A stretch of DNA of 64,000 nucleotides from Chroogloeocystis siderophila 5.2 s.c.1 (GCF_001904655.1 NZ_MRCC01000001.1:1-64000), one strand, 5' to 3'; shown: positions 27,626 to 37,170, numbered from the stretch's first letter. The notes: a model not told the origin generated them from the letters alone. Numbers and translations: made by a program.

Positions 27626-28915
27626 ATGCAGGGGATTGAGCGTTTTGGGAAGCAAACAGCAGCCCATGCGGATGCAGTGTTAGAGGAAGCATCTGTTGAG
27701 CCTTTAGTCGTCGAGCCTCCTGCTATAGAATGCGAAGTATGCGTTGTTGTGCCAGTGCGAGATGAAGCTGAACACTTAGTTGCGACCCTCAATGCCTTAG
27801 CACATCAAATCAATTTACACGGCAAACCACTGCATCACAGCCGCTACGAAATTATTCTACTAGCGAACAACTGTTGTGATGATTCGGTAGCGATCGCGCG
27901 AAAATTTGCTCAGCAACACGCATCATTAGCACTCCACGTCGTAGAAATCACCTTGCCCAAACCGGAAGCGTATATCGGTAAAGTGCGGCGTCTTTTGATG
28001 AATGAAGCGTATCGTCGCTTGATGAGTATTGGACGCGATCGCGGCGTGATTGCTTCAACCGATGGCGATACTCGCGTAGCCCCGACTTGGATCGCTGCTA
28101 CATTAGAGGAAATCACTCGCGGTGCGGATGCTGTTGGCGGGAGAATTATTACAGATTGTGCCGAACGCAGTCGATTAGATCCTTATGCACGGTTATGTTA
28201 CTTGCGTGAAGTAGGCTATCGCTATCTCTTAACCGAACTCGAAACTTATCTCGATCCTGAACCGTGCGAATCCTGGCCTCGGCATTATCAGCATTATGGT
28301 GCAAGTGTAGCCGTAACAGCCCAAATGTATGCTCGTGTAGGTGGGATACCTGCGGTACGAACACCCGAAGATGTTGCTTTCTATCAGGCATTATTACGCG
28401 TTGATGCAAGATTTCGTCATAGTCCAGCGGTGAAAGTCATCACTTCAGCACGACAAACCGGACGCGCCAAAAATGGCTTAGCAAATCAGTTACGCGAATG
28501 GACGGCGATGGGACACAAACATCAGCCGTTTATTGTTGAATCTGTAGCACGAAGCGAACAAAAACTGCAAGCACGTCGGAAGTTACGATCGCTGTGGATG
28601 CGATCGCGTTTTCACCAACTCAGTGATTATGAAATGGCACAGTGCGCACACGAATGGGGAGTTTCGCTAGCTTGGCTAACCGCAGAATTGCATCAGTCGC
28701 CTACGTTTGGTTTATTGCTAGAACGCGTCAAAGAAAAACAAGCTATTGAGTTAGAACGAGACTCTCACCAAGAAATTTCTCAAGCAATCGCTGATCTGCG
28801 ATCGCGTTTAAGTCACTTACGCAAAACTCCAATTCATCTAAACCCGCTCGAACAAGTCAAGCCGATATTGATCTTCCCGCTGTCCGTGCAAATGCCGCAA
28901 GTGCGAATCGGTTAG
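27626..28915 (+). CDS. Family 2 glycosyltransferase of the PIG-L/NodS-like cluster
   Basis: 429 residues, soluble, GT-A fold: nucleotide-sugar block CVVVPVRDEAEHLVATLNAL, NNCCDDSVAIAR, the metal site ASTDGDTRVAPTW and the acceptor region GGIPAVRTPEDVAFYQALL. It is longer at the C-terminus than minimal GT2 enzymes and has no membrane helices, unlike chitin or hyaluronan synthases. Its last 78 nt overlap the end of the opposing methyltransferase gene. Such GT2 genes recur beside acyl-CoA dehydrogenase, PIG-L and methyltransferase genes in other bacteria (from general knowledge), suggesting a shared pathway. Confidence 0.85.
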   Translation: MQGIERFGKQTAAHADAVLEEASVEPLVVEPPAIECEVCVVVPVRDEAEHLVATLNALAHQINLHGKPLHHSRYEIILLANNCCDDSVAIARKFAQQHASLALHVVEITLPKPEAYIGKVRRLLMNEAYRRLMSIGRDRGVIASTDGDTRVAPTWIAATLEEITRGADAVGGRIITDCAERSRLDPYARLCYLREVGYRYLLTELETYLDPEPCESWPRHYQHYGASVAVTAQMYARVGGIPAVRTPEDVAFYQALLRVDARFRHSPAVKVITSARQTGRAKNGLANQLREWTAMGHKHQPFIVESVARSEQKLQARRKLRSLWMRSRFHQLSDYEMAQCAHEWGVSLAWLTAELHQSPTFGLLLERVKEKQAIELERDSHQEISQAIADLRSRLSHLRKTPIHLNPLEQVKPILIFPLSVQMPQVRIG

Positions 28916-29434
28916 TTCCATAAACGAATCGTGAACTTCATCGCCCCACAATGGGTAATCTTCGGCATATAGCGTCCAGTGGACAAGCAGCAAATGCCCT
29001 CCTGATTCTAGATGCTCTAGAATCAATTTTTGCGCTTTTCTTAAATCATCCCGCGATAAGTAATAACCAACTTCGGAAACTAAAGTTAAATCAAAAGTTC
29101 CTTGCGGGTAATCAAGTGGCACTTGCATCAGTTGAAACTTAACATGAGGTTGATGCTGACAGCGCTTTATGGCGCGATTCAAAGCAACTTCCGATGCATC
29201 AATAGAAAACAGTGAATCGCAACGTTCGGCTAAACGCGAAGTCAGAACACCAATCGAACAACCAATTTCGAGCGCAGAGCGGTAGCGTTGTTTTGGTAGC
29301 GCGGCTAGAGTATTTGCGTATTTATTCGCCTCATATTCACTCGTCTCAAACTGCCAAGGATCTTCATCAGCAGTATAGAGATCGTTAAAATATTGAGGTT
29401 GCAGCGACTTCATAGGTGGCTTTGGTTGATTCAT
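28838..29434 (-). CDS. NodS-like class I SAM-dependent methyltransferase
   Basis: 198 residues. The glycine-rich SAM motif ALEIGCSIGVLTSRLA is followed by the acidic SIDAS and the motif FDLTLVSEVGYYLS. The order and the N-terminal YFNDLYTADEDPWQFETSEYE resemble the NodS family, which N-methylates the deacetylated glucosamine of Nod factors. The ATG at 29434 shares its A with the TAA of the PIG-L gene (TAATG), so the genes are translationally coupled; an upstream start at 29461 is less likely. It is the last gene of a three-gene operon and convergently overlaps the GT2 gene. Confidence 0.85.
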   Translation of the reverse strand: MNQPKPPMKSLQPQYFNDLYTADEDPWQFETSEYEANKYANTLAALPKQRYRSALEIGCSIGVLTSRLAERCDSLFSIDASEVALNRAIKRCQHQPHVKFQLMQVPLDYPQGTFDLTLVSEVGYYLSRDDLRKAQKLILEHLESGGHLLLVHWTLYAEDYPLWGDEVHDSFMELTDSHLRHLHGQREDQYRLDLFERV

Positions 29435-30183
29435 TAGGTTTGCTCCAAGTAAAGTTCCCAAGGATGGGCAAAGTTTGCCAGCATTTCTGGTGTTAAACGA
29501 AAACCCTCTGGGTCATCGTCAATTAAATCAGTTGTTTGCGAACGATATGCCGTGATCGCCTGTTGTTTTAAATCGACGACTGTACCGATATCTAACCGCC
29601 ACGGCTTAATATTTGGGGGTAAATTGCTATTTTTGCGCTGTAAAGGATCCCAATCCCAAATCAGATATTCAATTTGCCGCAGTGATAAATTTGCCGTGTC
29701 AATTGCGGTTGTGAGGAGTTCCCAAGTCGCACGGTGATCGGGGTGCGGATCAAATCGCCAAGGTAGAAAGATTGTTTGTACATCACGGCTGGATAGGTAG
29801 TCTCGCAGGCGAGTCACCGCAAAATTAAAATCAGCGCTATTTCTATTAGGAACAGCACCATCTTGAAGGCAGAAAAATGTCACTGCGACTTTATCACCAA
29901 GCACCGCGAGTGCAGCGCGAGTTTCACTTTCACGTAAGTCTCTTAAGGCGGGTGCAGGGTAGCGACGCGAGTTAGGATGCGATCGAGTACCATCACTGAT
30001 AATAAGGACCTCTACAGAAACGCCAAGCTGCTGTAATAAAGCGATCGCCCCACCACATCCAAGCGATTCATCATCAGGATGTGGCGCAACAATCAGCGTC
30101 GAACCAAAATCAGCGATCGCACTTGCGGGATAGAGTGGTATTTGCTCTGGAGCTAATAACGCTTGCGACACAATCTGAGTCAT
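29434..30183 (-). CDS. PIG-L/LmbE-family deacetylase
   Basis: 249 residues. The zinc-site signatures APHPDDESLGCGGA and RFDPHPDHRATW are intact. The family hydrolyses N-acetyl groups from amino sugars (GlcNAc-PI, mycothiol and bacillithiol precursors, chito-oligosaccharides). The ATG at 30183 overlaps the acyl-CoA dehydrogenase stop as ATGA, and its own stop touches the methyltransferase start. The tight packing makes a role in one pathway with both neighbours very likely; the sugar substrate is unknown. Confidence 0.9.
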   Translation of the reverse strand: MTQIVSQALLAPEQIPLYPASAIADFGSTLIVAPHPDDESLGCGGAIALLQQLGVSVEVLIISDGTRSHPNSRRYPAPALRDLRESETRAALAVLGDKVAVTFFCLQDGAVPNRNSADFNFAVTRLRDYLSSRDVQTIFLPWRFDPHPDHRATWELLTTAIDTANLSLRQIEYLIWDWDPLQRKNSNLPPNIKPWRLDIGTVVDLKQQAITAYRSQTTDLIDDDPEGFRLTPEMLANFAHPWELYLEQT

Positions 30184-31400
30184 AGCATCCACAGCGAACT
30201 TGCAGGTTGGTCACTTCCTAACGCGTATTGCCCGACATTCGCGATCGCCGCATCAAATGCGGGTTGGCGTAGGTACAACGTCAAGTCACGAATAACGCGT
30301 TCTATTGGATTTGGTGGGAGTAAGCCGCGAGTACCAACACAGCGTTCACATAACTGCATCACATCCATACAAATTTGTTCGATCGCGGTGCGTACCATAT
30401 TGGCATAGGCAACAATTTTGCTGGCTTGGGGATGGACTTCAGCCGCATAACCACCAAATACTGGCGCGTACTCATCGACTAAAGTTGCTGCACCGCGCAG
30501 CCAAAGATGCCCACTTTCGATAGCGATCGCCATTTTTCCTAAACGTTCTTCTTGGTAAGGATCGTGCGTCCGATTAAGTGACTGTAAATATTCCCGCGTT
30601 AAATTAAACAACGCTTCTGCACCACCAAGTTGCACCGCCGCAAAGCGAACCACGCCGCCTGTTAGCCAGGGTTGACGGAAATAATCGCCAGGATTGCCGA
30701 TCACGTAAAGTGGGGCAAGTTCCACACCTGTAAAATCTACTTTGTAACTCGCCGATGCACGCATTCCTGAAGGTTGCCACCAGTTAGGATCGACAATAGT
30801 TTTGACTTCATCCATCGGCACAATACACATTTGCCAACTACCATCAGGTAGCGCCCCATTCACAAATGGACGTTCGACAAAACCACAACCCGAAGCAAAA
30901 GTTTTCGAGCCTTCTAGCCGATACTTGCCATTGGCTAACGGAATCACTTTGACACCATCAGCAGCTTCAGCATTCCAGACACCAAACATTTTATGGCGAT
31001 CGCGTGCGGCTTCCGCAAAAGCCTCAATTTGTTCGGGAGTGCCAAACGTGTTAATCAGTTGTAGCGCATTAACATGACCTTCATAAACGCGTCCAACAGA
31101 TAAATTACCGCGACCTAATTGTTTAAGTAACAGCAATAAAGGTAGCGTTTTACCTGCTTGTATCCCTAAACCTAACCCGCCTAATTCGCGAGGTAATGGT
31201 GCGCTCAAGAGTTTTGCTTGCGCAATGAGTTCAAATTCCTTTGCGGGAAAGGCTCCACTACAATCTACCGTCGCAGCGTTAGCAAATGCAAAATCAGCGA
31301 TCTCGACAACCCGCGATAAAATTTCTGCAATTGCTGGCTCGTGCCAACTATCAGGGATAACGCTGAGTGAAAGTTGTGTAGTAATAATATCCTCCTTCAA
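30180..31400 (-). CDS. Acyl-CoA dehydrogenase family protein
   Basis: 406 residues, an FAD-dependent acyl-CoA dehydrogenase fold: PLPRELGGLGLGIQAG in the N-terminal helical domain, GSKTFASGCGFVERPFV in the beta domain and LGKMAIAIESGHLWLRGAA in the C-terminal helices. The usual catalytic Glu cannot be placed with confidence. Being the first gene of the acad/PIG-L/methyltransferase operon, it may desaturate an acyl chain or oxidise an acyl or amine group of the glycoconjugate rather than serve beta-oxidation, since no other fatty-acid genes lie here. The last is inference. Confidence 0.85.
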   Translation of the reverse strand: MKEDIITTQLSLSVIPDSWHEPAIAEILSRVVEIADFAFANAATVDCSGAFPAKEFELIAQAKLLSAPLPRELGGLGLGIQAGKTLPLLLLLKQLGRGNLSVGRVYEGHVNALQLINTFGTPEQIEAFAEAARDRHKMFGVWNAEAADGVKVIPLANGKYRLEGSKTFASGCGFVERPFVNGALPDGSWQMCIVPMDEVKTIVDPNWWQPSGMRASASYKVDFTGVELAPLYVIGNPGDYFRQPWLTGGVVRFAAVQLGGAEALFNLTREYLQSLNRTHDPYQEERLGKMAIAIESGHLWLRGAATLVDEYAPVFGGYAAEVHPQASKIVAYANMVRTAIEQICMDVMQLCERCVGTRGLLPPNPIERVIRDLTLYLRQPAFDAAIANVGQYALGSDQPASSLWML

Positions 31401-31514
31401 GTCCTTGCCATAACCAAGAGCGCAAATCGCACAGCTAAAGGCTTTTTGGTATTTATTATCACTGTCGCACTACAACTTATGCTCATTCCTGAGGTAGAGC
31501 TTGTCAGTTTATAG

Positions 31515-31548
31515 TAGGGGTCAGAGATCAGAGGTCAGGGGTTAGGGA
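31515..31548. repeat. Short tandem-type repeat (gggtcagagatcagaggtcagggg)
   Basis: Degenerate 7-8 nt units of the gaggtcag type, one of several intergenic low-complexity tracts. A related tract appears inside cobN (54900-54940). Confidence 0.5.
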
Positions 31549-31646
31549 AATCACTACGAGCTTTTATGTTGTCCTAACTCTTCTGGCTAGGGCTATAACT
31601 AGCAGAAAAAATATTTTCCCTTGCACCTCTGTTCTCCTGGTCTAAC

Positions 31647-32258
31647 TCACGGAGTCACTGGCGTCGTCGGTGGTGGAGAAGGTTGAGCCTCTGGTGGTAC
31701 TGGGCTGACGGGTTCGGGAGTTGTTTGAATTGCAGGTGTTTGCCCTTCTGGGATAAACGTAGGAGAAAGATTTCCTATCGGATCGCTAGCATCGATACAG
31801 CTATCCATCGCTTGAACAGGCGTAAAATTAATTTCGCTGCGCAAACCAACAACGCATTCAGCAAAGCGTACTGGCAATAAGCTACGACCGCAGTAATCTA
31901 AAACATTCGCCGGTTGTTGTTCACTCGTTTGGCTGATTCCGACGACACAAGCGGCTAAATCATCTTGACGGCGTACTTGTCTACACGTTGCCAGTGCATC
32001 GGTTGCGGCAATTTCTGTGCGCTGATCAATGCTTAAAACACAACTCGATAGCGATCGCGGATTGAGTGCTGCGGCACAAGCGTTAGCTGCGGCAACATCG
32101 GTAATACCAACACTCAAAAGACGGGCAGTACAAACACGAAAGCTATTGCGGTAAGAAGTTGTAATTGTTGCCGTAGCGCTAGGAACAGTAGACATGACGA
32201 GTGCTGCAACAGCTAAAGGAGTAGCAGCGACACGAATACGCTTTTTTTCTATTGCCAT
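31647..32258 (-). CDS. Secreted Cys-rich repeat protein of unknown function
   Basis: 203 residues. A cleavable signal peptide is likely (VAATPLAVAALVMSTVPSATA). The mature part holds repeated units of about 30-45 residues with paired Cys and a hydrophobic CV-x-x-I/L end: FRVCTARLL, NACAAALN, SSCVLSI, ATCRQV, AACVVGI, DYCGRSLL, AECVVGL, MDSC. Eight or more Cys suggest disulfides in the periplasm. The last 40 residues are Pro/Thr/Glu-rich. No known family is recognised. It is divergent from rpsD. Confidence 0.75.
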   Translation of the reverse strand: MAIEKKRIRVAATPLAVAALVMSTVPSATATITTSYRNSFRVCTARLLSVGITDVAAANACAAALNPRSLSSCVLSIDQRTEIAATDALATCRQVRRQDDLAACVVGISQTSEQQPANVLDYCGRSLLPVRFAECVVGLRSEINFTPVQAMDSCIDASDPIGNLSPTFIPEGQTPAIQTTPEPVSPVPPEAQPSPPPTTPVTP

Positions 32259-32393
32259 ATCACCTTCACTTGAATTAGTATTTCAAAGCGATAAAATTTT
32301 ATTTTCCGCTATATTAAAGCCCAGATGAGCCTTTGATGGAGTTTTATTGACGCTTAATTTTGCCAATCTGATTATTACAGATTTATAATGGTC

Positions 32394-32399
32394 AATTTG
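32394..32399 (+). promoter_or_regulatory. Candidate -10 box of rpsD
   Basis: TATAAT at 32394-32399 lies 33 nt before the rpsD start; a matching -35 at the right spacing is not evident. The short leader holds no visible S4-type pseudoknot. Confidence 0.3.
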
Positions 32400-32432
32400 G
32401 GAGAAGTTTGACAAGGTAGTAAAGAGGAACTT

Positions 32433-33041
32433 ATGTCCCGATACAGAGGACCAAGATTAAGAGTTGTTCGCCGCTTAGGAGAGTTACCAGGATTAACTCG
32501 TAAAAGCGCTCGTCGTTCATATCCACCAGGACAGCACGGACAAAACCGTAAGAAGCGTTCTGAATATGCTGTTCGTCTAGAAGAGAAGCAGAAGCTACGT
32601 TTTAACTACGGTTTGACCGAAAAGCAGTTGTTACGTTACGTCCGCCGTGCTAGACGCGTGACTGGCTCAACAGGACAAGTTCTATTGCAACTATTAGAAA
32701 TGCGGCTGGATAACACGGTTTTCCGTATGGGAATGGCGCCGACGATTCCTGCTGCACGGCAATTAGTGAATCACGGTCATATCACAGTTAACGGTCGAGT
32801 TGTCGATATTGCAAGTTATCAGTGTCGTCCTGGCGACGAGATTAAAGTCAGAGACCGCGAAGCTTCACGTAAATTAGTAGAAAATAATCTACAATATCCA
32901 GGCCTTGCTAACCTTCCTAGCCATCTAGAGTTTGATAAAAACAAGCTCGAAGGTAGAGTGAATAGTTTGGTTGAGCGCGAGTGGGTGGCGCTACAAGTTA
33001 ACGAGTTGTTGGTTGTTGAGTACTACTCACGACAAGCATAA
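32433..33041 (+). CDS. rpsD: Small ribosomal subunit protein uS4
   Basis: 202 residues, the primary 16S-binding protein that nucleates 30S assembly. The start [20 protein letters not shown] and the S4 RNA-binding domain ([35 protein letters not shown]) are typical of cyanobacteria and plastids. The start is preceded by AAGAGGA. It stands alone rather than in the alpha operon, as usual in cyanobacteria. Confidence 0.97.
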   Translation: MSRYRGPRLRVVRRLGELPGLTRKSARRSYPPGQHGQNRKKRSEYAVRLEEKQKLRFNYGLTEKQLLRYVRRARRVTGSTGQVLLQLLEMRLDNTVFRMGMAPTIPAARQLVNHGHITVNGRVVDIASYQCRPGDEIKVRDREASRKLVENNLQYPGLANLPSHLEFDKNKLEGRVNSLVEREWVALQVNELLVVEYYSRQA

Positions 33042-33071
33042 CGATTTTGGATTTTGGATTTTGGATTATTA
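33041..33071. repeat. Heptamer repeat ttttgga after rpsD
   Basis: The tract gattttggattttggattattag contains two full TTTTGGA units and a decayed third directly after the rpsD stop; it is of the short tandemly repeated type. Confidence 0.5.
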
Positions 33072-33094
33072 GCCTAGCGAGTAAAGTTGCGGCT

Positions 33095-33195
33095 TAACAG
33101 GCTAAGTCCACCTTCGCAGATTAAAGAATCTTTTTACAAACCTACGAAGGTAAGTTTTGTTTGATAACTGCGGTTTCAACCGCTAGGTTTTCAAT
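33095..33195. repeat. Dispersed palindromic (MITE-like) repeat
   Basis: ACCTTCG (33110-33116) and CGAAGGT (33145-33151) form an inverted pair, followed by the palindrome GCGGTTTCAACCGC (33170-33183). The same motifs occur in reverse order and orientation at 14401-14476, and related flanks (gaggtaaactttgtttg) precede a different palindrome at 43384-43428. No coding capacity. Confidence 0.65.
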
Positions 33196-33226
33196 AATCG
33201 CAGTCAATCCAAAATCTGAAATTGAA

Positions 33227-34213
33227 TTAACCTCCAATTTGTGACATTGTGCGGCTGTATGCACCAGTTATTCCTGATTCGCGCTGTTTAAAGTTGATTT
33301 CAGGTTTAATTGCGAGCAGTTGACGTAATTCTTTGCGTAACTGTGCCATATCAGCACCAGCGCGTAAGGGCGTTTTGAGGTCGATTTGATGACCTTCATT
33401 GAGTAGGCACGGACGTAACCAGCCATCGGCAGAAAGCCGCATCCGGTTGCAGCGATCGCAAAAACATTCGGACATCTGACTAATAAATCCCAACGTCCCT
33501 TTAGCCCCAGGAATCTGAAAGACATCCGCAGGTCCGTTACCACGCACTTGCGATTCTGTCAAGCCGAACGAATCGCGAATGCGTTGGCGGAGTTCTTCGG
33601 AAGCAATCCAGCCGCGATCGCCAAAAAGTTGCGAATTGCCAATTGGCATAAATTCAATAAAGCGGACGTGCCATTGACGGTCAATCGTTAAGGCAGCAAG
33701 GTCGAGAACTTCGTGGTCATTCACACCAGGAATGACTACTACATTAAGTTTTAAAGGATCAAAACCAACTTGATACGCACTTTGAATACCTTGCCAAACT
33801 TGTTGCCAGCGTGAACGACTGCGATTGCCAATAATTTGGTCAAAAGTGTCAGGCTCGAGCGAATCTAGACTAATATTAATCCGCCGCAGTCCGGCATCGT
33901 AAAGCGCTTGTGCCATTCCCGCGAGCAAAAAACCATTAGTTGTCATCGCTAGGTCTTGAGTTTGAGGAAAAGCAGCGATCGCGCGGACAATTTCAATGAC
34001 CCCAGGACGCAGTAACGGTTCTCCGCCCGTTAACCGAAACCGCGTAAAGCCAACGGGAATAAAGACTTCTTCAATTAAGCTGAGTAATTCTGCATCAGTT
34101 AATAGCTGTTGCCGCAAAATATAATCTAACTCAGCACCTTCCGGCATACAGTACTGACACCGGAAGTTACAGCGGTCGATTAAGCTGATCCGGAGGTAGT
34201 CTACTGCATTCAT
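33227..34213 (-). CDS. moaA: GTP 3',8-cyclase
   Basis: A radical-SAM enzyme that starts molybdopterin synthesis from GTP together with MoaC. 328 residues. The N-terminal cluster motif is [12 protein letters not shown] (Cys15, Cys19, Cys22) and the C-terminal cluster is [11 protein letters not shown] with a later Cys in [16 protein letters not shown] is the SAM-binding block, and the C-terminus ends in the essential Gly-Gly. No other moa genes are nearby. Confidence 0.96.
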   Translation of the reverse strand: MNAVDYLRISLIDRCNFRCQYCMPEGAELDYILRQQLLTDAELLSLIEEVFIPVGFTRFRLTGGEPLLRPGVIEIVRAIAAFPQTQDLAMTTNGFLLAGMAQALYDAGLRRINISLDSLEPDTFDQIIGNRSRSRWQQVWQGIQSAYQVGFDPLKLNVVVIPGVNDHEVLDLAALTIDRQWHVRFIEFMPIGNSQLFGDRGWIASEELRQRIRDSFGLTESQVRGNGPADVFQIPGAKGTLGFISQMSECFCDRCNRMRLSADGWLRPCLLNEGHQIDLKTPLRAGADMAQLRKELRQLLAIKPEINFKQRESGITGAYSRTMSQIGG

Positions 34214-34215
34214 AA

Positions 34216-34300
34216 TGATTAGTGGCTAGTTGACAGTGGAAGAGTAGGAGTGTGGGAGCGTTGTAGAGTGGAAGTCTGGGCGTATGAGAGTGTGGGAGAG
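34216..34300. repeat. Short tandem-type repeat upstream of moaA
   Basis: Repeated gtggaagagtaggagtgtgggag units in degenerate form, of the same class as the tracts at 16131 and 51481. It may contain or displace the moaA promoter. Confidence 0.5.
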
Positions 34301-34382
34301 ACGAAAATGCTATTTTTCCTGTCTACCCGCCTACCCTCTTTCCTTTAGCTTGCTCAGATCTTATTCGCCTGACTCCTAATTC

Positions 34383-35849
34383 TTATTCTGAATGATCGCC
34401 AATTTCTCCAACAGGAACAGGTGCGAGTTGTGGTTGAAAGGGAAGCAAGTTGCGCAGAATCTTGAGAACTGATTGACTGCGTGGTTCGCGGACAAAAACA
34501 AGTGGCAAGAGTGCCATTAACCGGACGAGCACCGAAAGCGCAAATAAGCCAGGTAAACCACCAATTATCGACAGTTGGGCGAGAAAGCCGCCTGTAGTTG
34601 TGCCAAAAGCGCCACAAACGCCAGATATTGCTGCTGCAATCGCAAAGTATTTTGATGGATGTTCGACGGGAGCAACTTCCATCTGAATATTATTGCTACA
34701 TAAATCAATTGCTGCCCAAGTTCCACCACTGAAGATGTGAATCAAGGGCAACCAAATCCAGCGCGACAGCGAATCACTACCAGCCCCCAACCAAAATATA
34801 GGTGTAATTGCGGCTAAGATACCGACAAGAATCAGCAAAGGACGATTGCCGATGCGATCTGCCATTTTGCCCCACAGTACCAACATCACAAGGTTTGCCC
34901 CTGCCGTCAAACTCGTGTAGGTTGTTACCCAGCTTAAATTAAGATGCAAATTATCCAACAAATACAAATTAAAAAACGGCGCGCTCAAGTTAACTGCAAA
35001 CGTCCACAAGCCAAAGTAAAGTAAAAACTTTAAAAAATTAGCATCTTGAAAAATACTTACTTGTAAACGCGAACTTTCATCAACAACGTTTAAAGTCTCA
35101 GCAGTCTTTGCTTTAGCGCGATACGAAGCAGCATCTCTCGGTTGTAGCGGATTGACATCTGCCATAAAAAACTGGCATCCCAGGCTAATTAATCCAGCCA
35201 CGATACCTAAAAACAGCACGACGCCATAACCTTGAATACTGCTGTGAGGCCATGCAGAAACTGCAAAACCAAAGATGGGTACGCTAAGTAACGTTGTCAG
35301 GCTGCTGGCACTATTACGAAAGCCAAAGTAACGTCCGCGCAGGCGATGGGGAACTAGCGCTGCCATCCAGCTTACCCACGACGAACCGCCCAAGGCATTC
35401 AGGATATGCGTTACTAGCACCATGCCTAACGTCCAGCTAACAAGTTGATGTAGATTGGCTCCCGACCAACATACCCAACCAATGCCGACAACTAAAATTA
35501 ACCATAGTAGCCGAGATACGCCGAAAATACATAAGCAATAGTTATGGCGACTTGTGGTTCTGTCGGCAAAGTAAGCTCCTAAAGGCTGTAGTAAATTGAC
35601 TACCATGGGAATCGACGAGAGCATCCCAATCTCTACAGAACTTGCCCCCAATTGTAAAAGAAAATTGGTGAGCAAGACGCCACTGGTAATGCTAGAGAAT
35701 ATTGCTGCAAAGATTCCATCAAGCGTTGATGCTCTAAGGCTTGTCCGAATTTCTTGCAGCGAAATTTTGGGCGGTAGTTCGCTGGGTAATACCGCTATCG
35801 CGTGATGGTGTTCTCTAATTTCTATGGTGGGAGGAGAGATGGTTTCCAC
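34383..35849 (-). CDS. Major facilitator superfamily transporter
   Basis: 488 residues with about 12 membrane helices and a cytoplasmic loop near 225-255 (DAASYRAKAKTAETL). The N-terminus is a soluble stretch of about 35 residues. Half-domain repeats are seen in MLSSIPMVVNLLQPLGAYFADR and LVMLVLWGKMADRIGNRPLL. The substrate is unknown. It is divergent from cbiD, separated by 211 bp, with no evidence that it serves cobalamin metabolism. Confidence 0.85.
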   Translation of the reverse strand: METISPPTIEIREHHHAIAVLPSELPPKISLQEIRTSLRASTLDGIFAAIFSSITSGVLLTNFLLQLGASSVEIGMLSSIPMVVNLLQPLGAYFADRTTSRHNYCLCIFGVSRLLWLILVVGIGWVCWSGANLHQLVSWTLGMVLVTHILNALGGSSWVSWMAALVPHRLRGRYFGFRNSASSLTTLLSVPIFGFAVSAWPHSSIQGYGVVLFLGIVAGLISLGCQFFMADVNPLQPRDAASYRAKAKTAETLNVVDESSRLQVSIFQDANFLKFLLYFGLWTFAVNLSAPFFNLYLLDNLHLNLSWVTTYTSLTAGANLVMLVLWGKMADRIGNRPLLILVGILAAITPIFWLGAGSDSLSRWIWLPLIHIFSGGTWAAIDLCSNNIQMEVAPVEHPSKYFAIAAAISGVCGAFGTTTGGFLAQLSIIGGLPGLFALSVLVRLMALLPLVFVREPRSQSVLKILRNLLPFQPQLAPVPVGEIGDHSE

Positions 35850-36060
35850 TAGGCATTATCCAAGTTTGAGAGCAGCTTTGGCTTAGTCAACTACACAACG
35901 AAGGCAGTGTAGCAAGATACGTTTCTCAATCTATTGAAACAAAAAATAAAGATAATATTCTCTCTGTCGTTGGTTACAATTACAAATCTTTGGAAGCAAG
36001 GAAGAGGTTAGGGTAATTAAGAATAAAGTTCTACTTACTCACTGCCAGTTGTGATTGTTT

Positions 36061-37170
36061 ATGAATTCTGGTGAAATTCGTTCTGGATACACGTTGCCGG
36101 TGTTTGCTTGTGCGGCTGCGATCGCAGCTTTGCATTGGCTACACAACAAGCAAGATATGACATCCGTTGACGTCAATCTCATTCATCCCGCAGAAACCGT
36201 AGAAATTCCGATTGAACAAGTTTCAGGAATTGCGCACGGTGCGTTGGCGATTACGCGTAGCGACCCGGGTGATAACCTTGATTTAACTCGAAATACGCCG
36301 ATTTGGGCATTGGTAGAACTGCGTGAGAACCAAGAGCAAGCGATCGTCATTCAAGGCGGTGAAGGAATCGGTAAGCTGAGGGCGACAAAAGAAGCGGCGA
36401 TTTATAGCTATGCTCAGCAATTGATCCAAGAGAATTTAACGCAGTTATTACAACCAGGCGAAAAAATCACCGTGACGATTATTCTCCCTGAAGGAAGACA
36501 ACTAGCCGAGCGGACGTCGAATGCTGCATTCGGGGTTGTCGAAGGACTATCTTTATTAGGAACGAGTGGAATTGCCCAGCCATTAAGCGCTCCTGGGCAA
36601 CTCGAAGCCTTCCGCGAGGAATTACAGGCTAAAAGTCATTTTGATTGTTTGGTGTTCTGTATTGGGGAAAATGGCTTGGATTTAGCAACACAAATGGGAA
36701 TTGATTCTGACCGATTAGTGAAAACTGCAAATTGGCTTGGACCTTTACTTGTGGAAGCTGCGGTACAACAAATAAAAGCAATTTTACTCTTTGGTTATCA
36801 CGGTAAGCTAATAAAACTTGCAGGGGGGATTTTTCACACACATCACCACCTTGCCGATGGACGGCGCGAGATTTTAACGGCGTATGCAGCCAACGGAGGT
36901 TTACCGACACAAGTGCTACAAACTTTATTTACAAGTTCTACAACAGAAGCTGCACTGAAGTATTTGCGAGAAGTAGACGCACAAGAAGGCAGCAACTGGG
37001 TAAATACTGTATACACTGCGATCGCCCACAGCATTGATCGCCGCGCTCAAGAATATATTTTTAAACACAGCACGCGTCAACTTCAGGTTGGTTCAGTATT
37101 ATTTGACCGCGATCGCCAAATCATCGTCAAAAGTGAAATAGGTTCCACTTTGCTCGCCCATTTGTGTTAA
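36061..37170 (+). CDS. cbiD: Cobalt-precorrin-5B C1-methyltransferase
   Basis: Methylates C1 of cobalt-precorrin-5B in the early-cobalt (anaerobic) route to B12. 369 residues. The conserved start SGYTLPVFACAAAIAAL and the blocks ITRSDPGDNLDLTRNTPIW, GGEGIGKLRATKEA and GYHGKLIKLAGGIFHTHHHLADGR match CbiD. The ATG at 36061 is preferred to the TTG two codons earlier. It is not linked to cobN 18 kb away, and no cobalamin riboswitch is evident upstream. Confidence 0.94.
   Translation: MNSGEIRSGYTLPVFACAAAIAALHWLHNKQDMTSVDVNLIHPAETVEIPIEQVSGIAHGALAITRSDPGDNLDLTRNTPIWALVELRENQEQAIVIQGGEGIGKLRATKEAAIYSYAQQLIQENLTQLLQPGEKITVTIILPEGRQLAERTSNAAFGVVEGLSLLGTSGIAQPLSAPGQLEAFREELQAKSHFDCLVFCIGENGLDLATQMGIDSDRLVKTANWLGPLLVEAAVQQIKAILLFGYHGKLIKLAGGIFHTHHHLADGRREILTAYAANGGLPTQVLQTLFTSSTTEAALKYLREVDAQEGSNWVNTVYTAIAHSIDRRAQEYIFKHSTRQLQVGSVLFDRDRQIIVKSEIGSTLLAHLC

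Noticed and set aside
35850-36060. Cobalamin riboswitch upstream of cbiD
   Set aside because: No B12-box-like conserved sequence was found in the 211-bp spacer.
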